64,000 nucleotides of DNA from JBNAVJ01 sp049700455 (GTDB lineage: Bacteria > Bacteroidota > Ignavibacteria > Tepidaquicellales > Tepidaquicellaceae): positions 682,001 to 746,000 of the forward strand of contig JBNAVJ010000001.1 in NCBI GenBank assembly GCA_049700455.1. Reading direction: 5' to 3'. The notes under the pieces are model-generated. The model made no database searches. It was not told the origin of the DNA and saw only the letters and a list, made by a program, of their open reading frames with translations. Made by a program: the position numbers and the translations under genes. Positions 51,690-61,419 of the stretch are shown here, one piece after another. Positions within the stretch are counted from its first letter, which is position 1. The number at the start of each line of letters is the position of its first letter.

Positions 51690-52763
51690 ATGATTAAAAT
51701 TTTAGAAAATATATTGTTAAAAGATTATACTACAATAAAACTCGGTGGAGCTGCTCGTTATTTTACAGAATGCAGTACTCTTGGAGAGCTGAGAGAAGCA
51801 GTAAGATTTGCTAAAGAAAAAGGGCTGAAGATATTTGTACTTGGTGGTGGTAGTAATGTTGTTTTTGACGATGAGGGTTTTGATGGGTTGATTATAAAAA
51901 TAAATCTTACAGGTATTAAAGTTGTAAGTAAATTCGAAGACCGAGTTTTTATTAAAGTTAATGCAGGTGAGGTGTGGGATAACTTCGTAGATTATGCAGT
52001 TAGAAACAGCTACGGAGGGGTTGAATGTATGTCATTTATACCGGGCTTGGTAGGGGCTACTCCTATACAAAATGTAGGAGCTTACGGACAGGAAGTAAAA
52101 GATGTTATAATACAAGTGAAAGCATTTTCTGTAGATGAGGAAAATATACAAATATTTAAAAAAGATGAGTGTAATTTTTCTTATCGCTCAAGTATATTTA
52201 AAACAGATTTAGAGGGGAAATTTATAATTACCAGTATCTTATTGCAGCTTTACAGACGTAAGTTTTCAGAAGTGCATCACAACGAACTTGCAAATTATAT
52301 CAGGCAGAACTACGGTTCCAGTCTCTCAGAAGAAGGAGAGCCTCCATTAGTTATTATCAGAGATGCAGTGTATAGATTACGTGAGAAAAAGTCTATGATT
52401 GTCAACCCACAAGATCCCGATTCGTTTTCTTGTGGAAGTTTCTTTGTAAACCCTATAATTACCGATAATGAATTTATTAAGTTACAGGAAAAATGTGGAA
52501 CAGATTTAAAATTTGATGTACTTGCTCCAGATAAAATTAAAATCTCAGCTGCATATCTAATTGAAAAAGCAGGCTTCCAGAAAGGTTTTATGATGCAGGG
52601 GGTAGGTATTTCAAGCAAACATTCTTTAGCCCTTGTTAACAAAGGAGGAACTTTTAAGCAGTTAATGGAATTGATAAATGAGATTAAAGCCTCGGTATTT
52701 GAAAAATTTGATATAAATCTTAAGGAAGAACCCGTTATTGTAAAAAAAAGAAAAGATATTTGA
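51690..52763 (+). CDS. murB: UDP-N-acetylenolpyruvoylglucosamine reductase
   Basis: Flavoenzyme making UDP-MurNAc for peptidoglycan. 357 residues from ATG 51690; a GTG-less ATG-equivalent at 51645 would add 15 residues that are not family-like. FAD domain: TTIKLGGAARYF, VLGGGSNVVFDDEGFDGLII, GVECMSFIPGLVGATPIQNVG and AYGQEV. Catalytic Arg in FSYRSSIFK and catalytic Ser in FSCGSFFVNP. Length resembles the type I E. coli enzyme. Its stop overlaps the TTG start of mtaB by four bases. Confidence 0.94.
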   Translation: MIKILENILLKDYTTIKLGGAARYFTECSTLGELREAVRFAKEKGLKIFVLGGGSNVVFDDEGFDGLIIKINLTGIKVVSKFEDRVFIKVNAGEVWDNFVDYAVRNSYGGVECMSFIPGLVGATPIQNVGAYGQEVKDVIIQVKAFSVDEENIQIFKKDECNFSYRSSIFKTDLEGKFIITSILLQLYRRKFSEVHHNELANYIRQNYGSSLSEEGEPPLVIIRDAVYRLREKKSMIVNPQDPDSFSCGSFFVNPIITDNEFIKLQEKCGTDLKFDVLAPDKIKISAAYLIEKAGFQKGFMMQGVGISSKHSLALVNKGGTFKQLMELINEIKASVFEKFDINLKEEPVIVKKRKDI

Positions 52764-54070
52764 AAACCGTAACATTACATACACTTGGTTGCAAACTAAA
52801 TTACAGTGAAACCTCTTTTATAGCAAAAGAGCTCAGCGCAGTTGGTGTTGAGGTTAAACCCTATGGAGAGAAAGCCGACTTATTTGTCCTGAACACCTGC
52901 ACTGTTACTGAGAATGCAGATCGTGAATGCAGACAGATTATAAGAAGTGTGTTAAGAAAAAACCCTGAGACTTTTATAGTAGTAACAGGATGTTATGCAC
53001 AGCTTCAACCGGAAGAAATTTCTCGTATTGAGGGAGTAGATCTTGTTCTTGGAACTAATGAAAAATTCAAGGTTGTTGAGTATCTAAAACAGTTTAAAAC
53101 TAATAGTATTTCCTGCCTTGGAAAGATTCCTGGTGGCAAAATAATAGTTTCTGATGTAGCTGGTACGCAAACTATTAATGAGGCATTTACCTCTGATACG
53201 GATTCTCGAACCAGAGCGTTTCTTAAAATTCAGGATGGCTGTGATTATAATTGTTCGTTCTGTACTATTCCATTAGCAAGGGGAAAATCTCGAAGCCTTC
53301 CTTTGAAAAATGTTCTTGATAATGCCAAAAAGATTCTTGATGCTGGTTACAAGGAAATTGTACTTACAGGCGTAAATACTGGTGATTATAAATTTAATAA
53401 TATAGAATTTTTTGATTTACTTTATCATTTAGAGAAACTTGGCATACCACGAATAAGAATAAGTTCTATAGAGCCAAATCTACTAACAGATGAAATAATT
53501 GAACTTGTAAAAAGTTCTCGTAGCTTTTGTAGGCATTTTCATATCCCTTTACAAAGTGGTGACCCTGAAATACTTAAACTGATGAAAAGACGATACAATC
53601 TTAATCTTTTCAGAGAATTGATTTATAAACTGAATGAACAAATAAAAAATGTTGGAATCGGTGTAGATGTGATAGTAGGGTTTCCTGGTGAAACACAAGA
53701 ACGTTTTAATAATACGGTTAATTTCTTAAATGAACTGAAAATATCATATTTACATGTCTTTACATATTCGGAGAGAAAAAATACAGTAGCAATCAATCTT
53801 GATGGACGTGTAGATGTGGCCATTAGAAAAAAAAGAAATCATATTTTACAAAGACTTTCTGATAAGAAACGTTATGAATTTTATCTGTCGAATTTAGGCA
53901 GGGTATATGATGTGCTTTTTGAATCAGAGAAAAACGGATACTATTATGGCTTTACGAGCAATTATATCAAAATACGACTAAAATCTCAAAATTTACTCAC
54001 AAATAGTATTAAACCAGTCTTATTAGTACAGGCTACTGGCGTACAACCTGTTGATGGGGAATTGGTATGA
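52760..54070 (+). CDS. mtaB: tRNA t6A37 methylthiotransferase MtaB
   Basis: Radical-SAM enzyme converting t6A to ms2t6A at position 37 of tRNAs reading ANN codons. 436 residues. N-terminal UPF0004 domain with three Cys (TLGCKLNYSET, LNTCTVT, VTGCYAQ), radical-SAM cluster CDYNCSFC and a PLARGKSRSLP region; the fold ends with a TRAM-like domain (VYDVLFESEKNGYYYGFTSN). Start is TTG 52760, overlapping murB by four bases. A strong terminator follows directly. Confidence 0.93.
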   Translation: MKTVTLHTLGCKLNYSETSFIAKELSAVGVEVKPYGEKADLFVLNTCTVTENADRECRQIIRSVLRKNPETFIVVTGCYAQLQPEEISRIEGVDLVLGTNEKFKVVEYLKQFKTNSISCLGKIPGGKIIVSDVAGTQTINEAFTSDTDSRTRAFLKIQDGCDYNCSFCTIPLARGKSRSLPLKNVLDNAKKILDAGYKEIVLTGVNTGDYKFNNIEFFDLLYHLEKLGIPRIRISSIEPNLLTDEIIELVKSSRSFCRHFHIPLQSGDPEILKLMKRRYNLNLFRELIYKLNEQIKNVGIGVDVIVGFPGETQERFNNTVNFLNELKISYLHVFTYSERKNTVAINLDGRVDVAIRKKRNHILQRLSDKKRYEFYLSNLGRVYDVLFESEKNGYYYGFTSNYIKIRLKSQNLLTNSIKPVLLVQATGVQPVDGELV

Positions 54071-54106
54071 GGAAAGCCCAATCAGAAGTTGGGCTTTCCT
54101 TTTTTT
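54070..54106 (+). terminator. Rho-independent terminator of murB-mtaB
   Basis: Perfect twelve-pair stem AGGAAAGCCCAA / TTGGGCTTTCCT with a seven-base loop, followed by a run of seven T. The first base overlaps the mtaB stop codon. Confidence 0.95.
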
Positions 54107-54128
54107 AAAAAATCTAATTTCAGCGTTT

Positions 54129-55181
54129 TTACTTAATAAGCATCATCTTTTTAATGTCACTGAACAGCTTATTTCCTCCACTGATTAGATCGAGCCTGTA
54201 AAAATATGTTCCTGATGTGAGCCCTGAAGCATCAAATTTATATTCATAATTTCCATTATTTAGATAAGAACTAAGAAGTGTTTGAACCTCCTGTCCAAGT
54301 GCATTGTAAACCTTCAATGTTGTATATCCAGCAGCAGGTAGTGAAAACCTGATACTTGTAACTGGATTGAAAGGGTTTGGATAGTTTTGAGCAAGGGAAA
54401 ATTTCTCTGGTACTGAAGTTTGAATTTGCGAAAGCCCTGAAACTATATTACCCCACGTTTTTGTAGCCTTAATACCGTCAAGGACAAGGACGGGGGCATT
54501 TGAAGCAGTACCCTGTCTTAATGCAACACGACCTATATCAGATACATCAGCAGCAGTACCAGTAACTGGTCCTACTGTTGGTGTTACTGGCTCGGTTTGG
54601 GGTAAACCTGGGGCAGAAAAAACATATAGTCTCATCTCATCATCAGTGGTAGAGCCTGTAAGAAATGTGTACTTTACTACCAGGAGATATGTTACTCCAT
54701 ATTGATAGGTAGTGGTGGAATAAACAATAGGTCCTCCTGTTGCAGATGACTTGCTTAGTCCGAATGAAATAGCTCCTGAAGTGTCCTTTGCATAAACTCT
54801 TGCAGTATATAAAGTGGTACTGGTAGATGGAAGCAGTGCAAAGAAATAATCGCCGGCAGGTTTTGCACTATCAATTTTTACCATAAAAGCAACATAAACA
54901 TTATTAGTGGTTTCTGGGTTTGGAAGTGACTTATAAGCATCCTGTCCTGTGGATAACAATTTAACAGCATTTCCAATTCCTGAACCAGAATAGCCGGAGT
55001 ATGTTAAACCACCTGAAGTTATAGTCATAGGATTTACCCAACTACTAAACGTAACCCATCCATGAGCACCAATTGTATCTCCCACAGGGTAGTTAAAATC
55101 TTCTATTAATAAAATCTGAGAATTAATAGAAGAACAAATTGCAAATAAAAAGGTAATGAAAAAAATAAGTTTTAGTTTCAT
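54129..55181 (-). CDS. Secreted T9SS cargo protein, jelly-roll-like
   Basis: 350 residues from ATG 55181, giving a signal peptide (MKLKLIFFITFLFAICSSIN, then SQ); an upstream frame start at 55241 is unlikely. The N-terminal 220 residues are serine/threonine-rich with beta strands (VYVAFMVKIDSA, ISFGLSKSSATGG, YLLVVKYTFL), like a LamG/concanavalin-type fold. The last 80 residues are a T9SS type A domain: FSLAQNYPNPFNPVTSIRFS, then YNALGQEVQTLL, SGTYFYRL and ending KKMMLIK. Function unknown, probably a surface or released adhesin-like protein. Confidence 0.82.
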   Translation of the reverse strand: MKLKLIFFITFLFAICSSINSQILLIEDFNYPVGDTIGAHGWVTFSSWVNPMTITSGGLTYSGYSGSGIGNAVKLLSTGQDAYKSLPNPETTNNVYVAFMVKIDSAKPAGDYFFALLPSTSTTLYTARVYAKDTSGAISFGLSKSSATGGPIVYSTTTYQYGVTYLLVVKYTFLTGSTTDDEMRLYVFSAPGLPQTEPVTPTVGPVTGTAADVSDIGRVALRQGTASNAPVLVLDGIKATKTWGNIVSGLSQIQTSVPEKFSLAQNYPNPFNPVTSIRFSLPAAGYTTLKVYNALGQEVQTLLSSYLNNGNYEYKFDASGLTSGTYFYRLDLISGGNKLFSDIKKMMLIK

Positions 55182-55543
55182 AAGTTTTAAGTTTTTTAGT
55201 TCTTCAAAACTGCTTAAATATAGCAATTTAAAAGTTAACAAAATATCAAGAAAATATTATGTTAAAAGTAAGAATCTTGCTCATTGTAAAATAAAGATGA
55301 GTCTAAGAGAGTAAGAGACTTTCCGCTGTAAAGTTTGGTAAATGTATTAGATAAATAATTACTAATAGTAATAACTGAAATATTTCTTTTTTAATTGAAC
55401 ACTTCTGTGATGTGCCTTATTTATTTCCCCTCATAAAAAATGCTGTGTCTTCAGTTTGAGACAATGAAGGAAAATTTTTGTATTTCCATTTATAAATATT
55501 CATTTTAATTTAAGAATTAAGTAAAAAATATTAAAAAAAGGGT
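55182..55543. other. Divergent intergenic region T9SS gene / sixA
   Basis: About 360 AT-rich bases between divergent genes, the longest gap in the window. It should hold promoters for the T9SS cargo gene and for the long sixA-to-ispG run. I see no tRNA, riboswitch or strong hairpin. Confidence 0.5.
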
Positions 55544-56035
55544 ATGAAACTCTTTTTAATTCGCCATACAGAAGCAATTGACTACGAAACTGAATCTGTA
55601 CGGACAGACGAAAGCAGATTCATTACACCTAATGGCAGACGAATTTCCTTATCAGTGTTTAAGACCCTTAGAGATGACCTGTCAGATTTGGAGAAAATCT
55701 TTACAAGTCCTCTAATCAGGGCTGTACAAACTGCTGAAATTCTTGCTTCGTCGTTAAAATACAAAAACGATGTAGAAATTGCCAATGAGTTGAAACCTGA
55801 TTCTGAACACGATAAAGTGATTAAGTTAATAAAAAGAAACGCTATTTTTAAATCTATTGCTTTAGTAGGTCATGAACCTATGTTAGGAAGGTTAGCAGCC
55901 GAAATTACAAGTAGAGAAACTTTACCGTTTAATTTCAAGAAAAATGGTGTATGCTATATAGAATACAATACAGAATCAGGAGAGGGACAATTAAAATGGT
56001 ATTTTGATCCAAAATCACTTGAAAAAGTCGCTTGA
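55544..56035 (+). CDS. SixA-type phosphohistidine phosphatase
   Basis: 163 residues, histidine phosphatase superfamily. Catalytic RHT at residues 7-9 in LIRHTEA, TSPLIRAVQTAEIL, and the second His in LVGHEPMLGRLA. SixA in E. coli acts on phosphohistidine in phosphotransferase systems; here the target is unknown. Its stop overlaps the start of the ABC ATPase by one base (TGATG). First gene of a long plus-strand run. Confidence 0.88.
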   Translation: MKLFLIRHTEAIDYETESVRTDESRFITPNGRRISLSVFKTLRDDLSDLEKIFTSPLIRAVQTAEILASSLKYKNDVEIANELKPDSEHDKVIKLIKRNAIFKSIALVGHEPMLGRLAAEITSRETLPFNFKKNGVCYIEYNTESGEGQLKWYFDPKSLEKVA

Positions 56036-56835
56036 TGTTAAGGTTTCAGAATATATCGTTTTCTTATGTTGAAAACTCCCCAACAATTAACAATGTTACA
56101 TTTGATCTGCAAAAAGGGGAATTTGTTTCTATCGTTGGACGAAATGGCTCCGGCAAATCAACTTTGTTAAAACTTGCCTGTGGTTTATTACGGCCTTCTG
56201 AAGGCAAGATACTTTTTAATTCTTTTGATATTTTAGCTCTCAAGCCTAAAATAAGAGCAAGGTTAATATCTTATCTACCCCAGATAGAGCCTGTATATTA
56301 TAATGGCACTTCTGTAAATGAAATGTTGTATTATGGTAGATATGCTTATAAAAATTTTTTTGAGTTTTCGTATAATGAGCCTGACCGCAAAGCCGTGATG
56401 GCTGGAGTTAACGCTACCGGAATATTTTCATTGTTGGGTAAGAAATTTAATGAGCTTTCAGGGGGTGAGAGACAAAGGGTCCTTGTAACTATGGCATTGA
56501 TACAACTGAATCTTCTTGAGTCATTATCTGGAAAACTTTTGTTGGTTGATGAACCAACAAGTTTCCTGGATATATCTTACCAGTATGAGATTTATGAATT
56601 TTTGAAAAGTCTTCAAAAAGAAAAAGGACTTTCACTTATAACTGTTACGCATGATATTGACTTAGCACTAAAATTTACAGAAAAAACAATTTTGCTGAAA
56701 GAAGGTAAAATTGTTGCTTTTGACCAAACGGAAAGAATTTTTAATGATCCGCTCTTTGATGAAATCTTCGGTGTCCAGACAGAAATAATAGATTTTGACT
56801 CTAAAAAACATTTATTAAAAATAAAAAAGTTGTAA
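56035..56835 (+). CDS. ABC transporter ATP-binding protein (FecE/BtuD-like)
   Basis: 266 residues from ATG 56035. Walker A GRNGSGKST at residues 35-43, Q-loop YLPQIEP, signature LSGGERQRV, Walker B LLLVDEPTS and H-loop VTHDID. The Q-loop spacing and NEMLYYGRY segment resemble iron-siderophore/cobalamin importer ATPases. No permease or binding protein is adjacent, so its partner is encoded elsewhere. Directly coupled to sixA. Confidence 0.88.
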   Translation: MLRFQNISFSYVENSPTINNVTFDLQKGEFVSIVGRNGSGKSTLLKLACGLLRPSEGKILFNSFDILALKPKIRARLISYLPQIEPVYYNGTSVNEMLYYGRYAYKNFFEFSYNEPDRKAVMAGVNATGIFSLLGKKFNELSGGERQRVLVTMALIQLNLLESLSGKLLLVDEPTSFLDISYQYEIYEFLKSLQKEKGLSLITVTHDIDLALKFTEKTILLKEGKIVAFDQTERIFNDPLFDEIFGVQTEIIDFDSKKHLLKIKKL

Positions 56836-56836
56836 A

Positions 56837-57604
56837 GTGAAAACTTACAATAAGATATTAATTGAGGAAAGAAAAGGTACAAAGAAAATAATTATGAATC
56901 GTCCTGAAAAACGAAACTCTCTTGATGAAGAAATGATATTTGAAATAACAGATGCCTTTAATACTTTTTCTCTCGATAATGAAACTTGTTGTATAGTGAT
57001 TAGGGGTGCTGGCGATAATTTTTGTTCTGGTATGAATCTTGAGTACTTAAACAAGATTTCAGAATTTGACATACTTGAAAATAAAAAGGATTCCGATAAT
57101 TTTAAGAAAATGTTGCTTGCGATATATAATTGTAGAAAACCTACAATTGCAATGGTAGATGGCTATGCTCTTGCTGGTGGATGTGGTATCGCCAGTGCTT
57201 GTGATATGATTGTTGCCTCTGATAGGGCACAATTTGGTTACACCGAGGTAAAGATTGGATTTATCCCTGCGATTGTCAGTGTGTTTCTCCTTAAAAGGGT
57301 TTCGGAAACTTATGCTAAGGATTTACTTTTGACTTCACGATTTATTAATGCAGGAGAAGCTCATAGGATAGGGCTGATAAATTATGTTGTGGATACATTT
57401 ATGCTTGAAAACTATGTAGATACAATGTGCGATTGTTTCAATAGTCTTCCACTAAGTTCTCTTACTCTAACTAAGGAGCTTATTCGAAACGTCTCTTCTA
57501 TGAGTTTTGAAGTTGCACTTGAATATGCTGCCAATATGAATGCTATGACACGTATGACAGAAGAATGTAAAAATGGGATCAGAAAATTTCTGAAAAAAGA
57601 ATGA
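56837..57604 (+). CDS. Enoyl-CoA hydratase/isomerase family protein
   Basis: Crotonase-fold enzyme, 255 residues, GTG start one base after the ABC gene. RPEKRNSLDEEM, oxyanion-hole FCSGMNL and YALAGGCGIASACD are typical. The first catalytic Glu of classical hydratases (GGCE) is replaced by Gly/Ile, while the second Glu is kept in FGYTEVKIGFIPA; this pattern fits methylglutaconyl-CoA hydratase-like members. Possibly leucine or fatty-acid degradation; no other CoA genes adjoin. Confidence 0.85.
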   Translation: MKTYNKILIEERKGTKKIIMNRPEKRNSLDEEMIFEITDAFNTFSLDNETCCIVIRGAGDNFCSGMNLEYLNKISEFDILENKKDSDNFKKMLLAIYNCRKPTIAMVDGYALAGGCGIASACDMIVASDRAQFGYTEVKIGFIPAIVSVFLLKRVSETYAKDLLLTSRFINAGEAHRIGLINYVVDTFMLENYVDTMCDCFNSLPLSSLTLTKELIRNVSSMSFEVALEYAANMNAMTRMTEECKNGIRKFLKKE

Positions 57605-57623
57605 TAATTTAAAAAATAAATTA

Positions 57624-58688
57624 ATGAAAAACGAAAAAAAGTATTCTACAACACAATGGCTTGACCGAAACGAATCCCAGTACGGACCTTCACCCAAATG
57701 TTTTGAGTACCTTAAGAATGTTACCTTTGAAGATTTATCTTGGTACACAAGAGATTTTCTTAAGGGGATTAAATCAAGTTTATCAAAAAAAATTGCAGAT
57801 GAATTTTGTGTTGATGAAAGACAGGTTGTACTTTCTTACGGGAGTGAAGATTTACTGAAACAAATAATTCACTATTATCTTGATAGAAAAGAAAAAATCC
57901 TAATTCCTAAAGAAGCATGGTGGTATTATAAAAAGGTTGCCTACGAAGTAGGGGGCTTTAATGTTGAATATCCTATGTACAAAGGTTATGAAAATGGTGT
58001 CCCTACATATCTTTATGATGTTGACAAAATGATTGAAATTTATGAAAGGGAAAGACCTCGAATAGTTTTGATTGCATCGCCTAATAATCCAACGGGTAAC
58101 AAAATATCTAAAGAGGAGCTATGGAAATTTCTGGATGCTTGTAGGGGGGCTCTGGTGATGATCGATGAAGCATACTGGGGCTTTGGTTCGAGAGAAAATG
58201 ATTATATTAAACCTTATCTTGATGAATTTCCTAATCTTGTTATTTGTAGAACTTTTTCTAAGTATTATGCTCTTGCTGGTTGTCGAATAGGGTTTGCTTT
58301 TGCAGGAAAAAATCTTGAAGAACTAATTAATTATTCTGTCCGATATCTTGGTTATAATAAACTTTCTGAGAATCTTGCTATGATAGCAATGGACGATAAA
58401 GAATACTATGAAGGGATAACTCAATTAATGCAAAAAGATAAAGAATATTTTTATAGTGAATTTAATAAAATCGATGGGTTTACTGCATATAAGTCGTATG
58501 CAAATTTTATTCTTGTAGATATGCCTAAAGATATCAGAGCAGATCTGAACAAGTTTTTAAAAGAGAGGAATCTGCTAATAAAATTTCTTAATGAGGAAGC
58601 TTTTAAGACAGAAGCACGCATAACACTTGGGACAAGAGAACAAAATTATTACCTGATGGAATCCATTAAAGAATTTCTTGGAAAATGA
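57624..58688 (+). CDS. HisC-like class I/II aminotransferase
   Basis: 354 residues, fold type I PLP enzyme. The opening LDRNESQYGPSP, VVLSYGSEDLLKQ, SPNNPTGNKIS, VMIDEAYWGFG and PLP-lysine segment RTFSKYYALAGCRIGF are histidinol-phosphate-aminotransferase-like. No his genes flank it, so it may act on another phosphorylated or hydrophobic amine. It overlaps the DUF192 gene by four bases, and lies three genes from a CDP-alcohol/nucleotidyltransferase pair. Confidence 0.85.
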   Translation: MKNEKKYSTTQWLDRNESQYGPSPKCFEYLKNVTFEDLSWYTRDFLKGIKSSLSKKIADEFCVDERQVVLSYGSEDLLKQIIHYYLDRKEKILIPKEAWWYYKKVAYEVGGFNVEYPMYKGYENGVPTYLYDVDKMIEIYERERPRIVLIASPNNPTGNKISKEELWKFLDACRGALVMIDEAYWGFGSRENDYIKPYLDEFPNLVICRTFSKYYALAGCRIGFAFAGKNLEELINYSVRYLGYNKLSENLAMIAMDDKEYYEGITQLMQKDKEYFYSEFNKIDGFTAYKSYANFILVDMPKDIRADLNKFLKERNLLIKFLNEEAFKTEARITLGTREQNYYLMESIKEFLGK

Positions 58689-59254
58689 AAACAAAAAAAC
58701 AAGATTCAGAGAAAGATACTAAAAAACTCGATTTCTATACATTTACCTTAATAGCAGTTACTGTTATTGTGGTAGGATATTTGCTAATTACGAAGGTGTT
58801 TTTTAAAGCTGAACCCTTACTAGTTAAATCAAAAGAACAACAGATTGAGAACGTTAAAGAGCCACAGTTTGTTAAACAAGGAGAACTGGAATTTATAAGT
58901 AAGAAAGGTAATAAAGTTATCAAGAAAATAGATATTGAGATAGCTGATTCTGAATTGAAAACACAGCAGGGACTTATGTACAGGAAGTCGATGGAAGAAA
59001 ACAGAGGAATGTTGTTTATTTTTCCTACCGCAGAGGTTAGAAGTTTCTGGATGAAAAACACGATAATTCCTCTTGATATTATTTTTGTTAATGAGAAAAG
59101 AGAAATAATAAAAATCCACAAGAATACAGTCCCCTATTCTGTAAAATCATTGGAATCAGTTAAACCCGCCCTTTATACCGTTGAAGTAAACGCAGGATTT
59201 ACAGAAAAGTATGGTATTAAAGAAGGAGATTTGATAAACTTCAAGAGGTTATGA
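58685..59254 (+). CDS. DUF192 family protein, membrane-anchored
   Basis: 189 residues with one N-terminal transmembrane helix (about 18-40), then a DUF192 domain: IEIADSELKTQQGLMYRKSM, GMLFIFPTAEVRSFWMKNTI, PLDIIFVNE and YTVEVNAGFTEKYGIKEGD. The fold is an extracytoplasmic beta domain without known activity. It overlaps both flanking genes by four bases. Confidence 0.88.
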   Translation: MKTKKQDSEKDTKKLDFYTFTLIAVTVIVVGYLLITKVFFKAEPLLVKSKEQQIENVKEPQFVKQGELEFISKKGNKVIKKIDIEIADSELKTQQGLMYRKSMEENRGMLFIFPTAEVRSFWMKNTIIPLDIIFVNEKREIIKIHKNTVPYSVKSLESVKPALYTVEVNAGFTEKYGIKEGDLINFKRL

Positions 59255-61419
59255 AACAGGATTTTACAGTATCAAAACCCTTTATCAACAGGGAGTTGAG
59301 TTGGCTTGCTTTTAACCAAAGAGTTTTAGAAGAAGCAGCTGATATAACTAATCCTTTGCTGGAACGGTTAAAGTTCTTAGCTATTTTTACTACTAATCTT
59401 GATGAGTTCTTTATGATAAGAGTTTCAGGCTTAAAGAGGCAATTAATGAGCGGTATAAAAGAACTTTCTGCTGATGGCTTAACTGCCCAGGAACAAATTA
59501 GGACTATCCGTGAACGATTATTGCCACTTATAAATGAGCAATATGAACTTTTTCAGAATTTGGTAGATGAACTTAAACAATGGAATGTAGAGCTAATCCA
59601 TAATTATGATGTTCTTTCGGCTGAAGAGCAAAGTTATGTTAACGATTATTTTGACCGTGAAATTTATCCCATTCTTTCTCCAATAGGTTTAGATAACGCT
59701 CGTCCATTTCCCAACCTTGTTAACCGTACTCTTGCTCTTTTTGTAACTTTAACTGAAAAAAATTCTATTAATAGTATTGATGAAAAAAACTCCGTTATTC
59801 AGATTCCTTCTGTTTTTCCACGTTTCCTTAAAGTTGAAAGTAAATCACGGTATGTTTTTATAGGTGAAGTTATCAAAGCAAATGTCGGTAAGCTGTACCC
59901 CGGCTTGCAAGTAACGGGTGCATATATGTTCCGTATTACACGCAACGCCGATCTGGAACTGGAAGAAGATGAAGCAGACGATTTGCTGGTGCATATAGAG
60001 GAAAGTCTGAAAAAAAGAAGACTTGGTTTGATTGTTCGACTTGAAATTGAAAAGGATATGCCAGAATCGATATTATTGTTACTTAAAACACTGTTGGAAC
60101 TTAACGATTATGAAATGTATAGTATTTCGGGACCACTGAATTTGGGAGACCTGATGTATATATATGAAACAGTTGACAATAGATTCTTGAAGTACGAACC
60201 TTTTATTCCACGAATTAAGTCACATTTAGCAAAAGAAGATAATATTTTTAAAGCAATTAAAAAACAAGATATTTTTCTTCATCACCCCTTTTATTCATTT
60301 ACCCCTATTGAAGATTTTATTGCCGAAGCAGCAGAAGACCCTTCAGTACTTGCTATAAAAATAACACTATATCGCACAGGAGGAGAATCCTCAATAATTC
60401 ATTCTCTCATTAAAGCTGCAGAAAACGGAAAACAGGTAACTGCGGTTGTTGAACTTAAAGCAAGATTTGATGAAGAAAATAATATTGTGTGGGCAAAAGC
60501 ACTTGAAAGAGCGGGTGTTCAGGTTGTTTATGGAATTGCAGGGGTAAAAATCCATTGTAAACTGGCACTTGTTGTTAAACGTGATAAAAATGAAGTTATG
60601 AGTTATCTTCATTTAAGTACGGGCAATTATAATCCGATCACAGCACAGCAATATACTGACTTTGGACTCTTTACATGTAATAAGAATTTTACAAATGATG
60701 CTCTTAACCTCTTTAATTTTCTTACAGGTTATTCAAAATACAGAGATTATACGAAATTCATTATTTCTCCTTTTTCTATGCGGAAGAAATTAATTTCTTT
60801 AATTGAGAATGAAATAACTTCACATCAGTTATATGGCAATGGAAGAATAATTATCAAAGTTAATGCTCTTGTGGACAAAAAGGTTATACTCAAATTATAT
60901 GAAGCATCGTCAAAGGGAGTAAAAGTAGATTTATTGGTTAGAGGAATTTGTAGCTTGGTACCTGCTGTTGCAGGGGTGAGTGATAATATTAATGTATATA
61001 GTATTGTAGGCAGGTTTCTTGAACATAGTCGAGCATTTTATTTTTATAATAACGGTAACTCAATTCTATATATAGGAAGTGCTGATATAATGGAAAGAAA
61101 TTTTGATAGAAGAGTTGAAATTATGTTTCCAATAGAAAGTTCAAAGAACCTTATTGAAATACATAAAATACTTAAAACCTACCTCAAAGATACAGCAAAG
61201 TGTCGAGTAATGAATTCTACTGGTATTTATAGCAAAATCTATAGCCTTGAAAAAGAGAACTTTAATGCCCAACAATTCTTTCTTGATGTTGTTAAGAAAA
61301 AAAACAAGTCTGACCTGAGAAGATTAATAAAAAAGAAAATGAAAGTTAAAAAACCGAAGTTTACAAAGACTAATCATAAAAATCGATTTAAATTAAAAAC
61401 AGCAAATGGAAATAATTAA
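59251..61419 (+). CDS. ppk1: Polyphosphate kinase 1
   Basis: Makes long-chain polyphosphate from ATP; 722 residues. N-terminal FINRELSWLAFNQRVLEEA, TTNLDEFFMIRVSG, the head-domain SPIGLDNARPFPNL, the catalytic ITLYRTGGES, the phosphorylated His435 in VKIHCKLALVV, and LEHSRAFYF. The last 50 residues are strongly basic. Overlaps DUF192 (four bases) and the CDP-alcohol gene (14 bases). Confidence 0.96.
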   Translation: MKQDFTVSKPFINRELSWLAFNQRVLEEAADITNPLLERLKFLAIFTTNLDEFFMIRVSGLKRQLMSGIKELSADGLTAQEQIRTIRERLLPLINEQYELFQNLVDELKQWNVELIHNYDVLSAEEQSYVNDYFDREIYPILSPIGLDNARPFPNLVNRTLALFVTLTEKNSINSIDEKNSVIQIPSVFPRFLKVESKSRYVFIGEVIKANVGKLYPGLQVTGAYMFRITRNADLELEEDEADDLLVHIEESLKKRRLGLIVRLEIEKDMPESILLLLKTLLELNDYEMYSISGPLNLGDLMYIYETVDNRFLKYEPFIPRIKSHLAKEDNIFKAIKKQDIFLHHPFYSFTPIEDFIAEAAEDPSVLAIKITLYRTGGESSIIHSLIKAAENGKQVTAVVELKARFDEENNIVWAKALERAGVQVVYGIAGVKIHCKLALVVKRDKNEVMSYLHLSTGNYNPITAQQYTDFGLFTCNKNFTNDALNLFNFLTGYSKYRDYTKFIISPFSMRKKLISLIENEITSHQLYGNGRIIIKVNALVDKKVILKLYEASSKGVKVDLLVRGICSLVPAVAGVSDNINVYSIVGRFLEHSRAFYFYNNGNSILYIGSADIMERNFDRRVEIMFPIESSKNLIEIHKILKTYLKDTAKCRVMNSTGIYSKIYSLEKENFNAQQFFLDVVKKKNKSDLRRLIKKKMKVKKPKFTKTNHKNRFKLKTANGNN

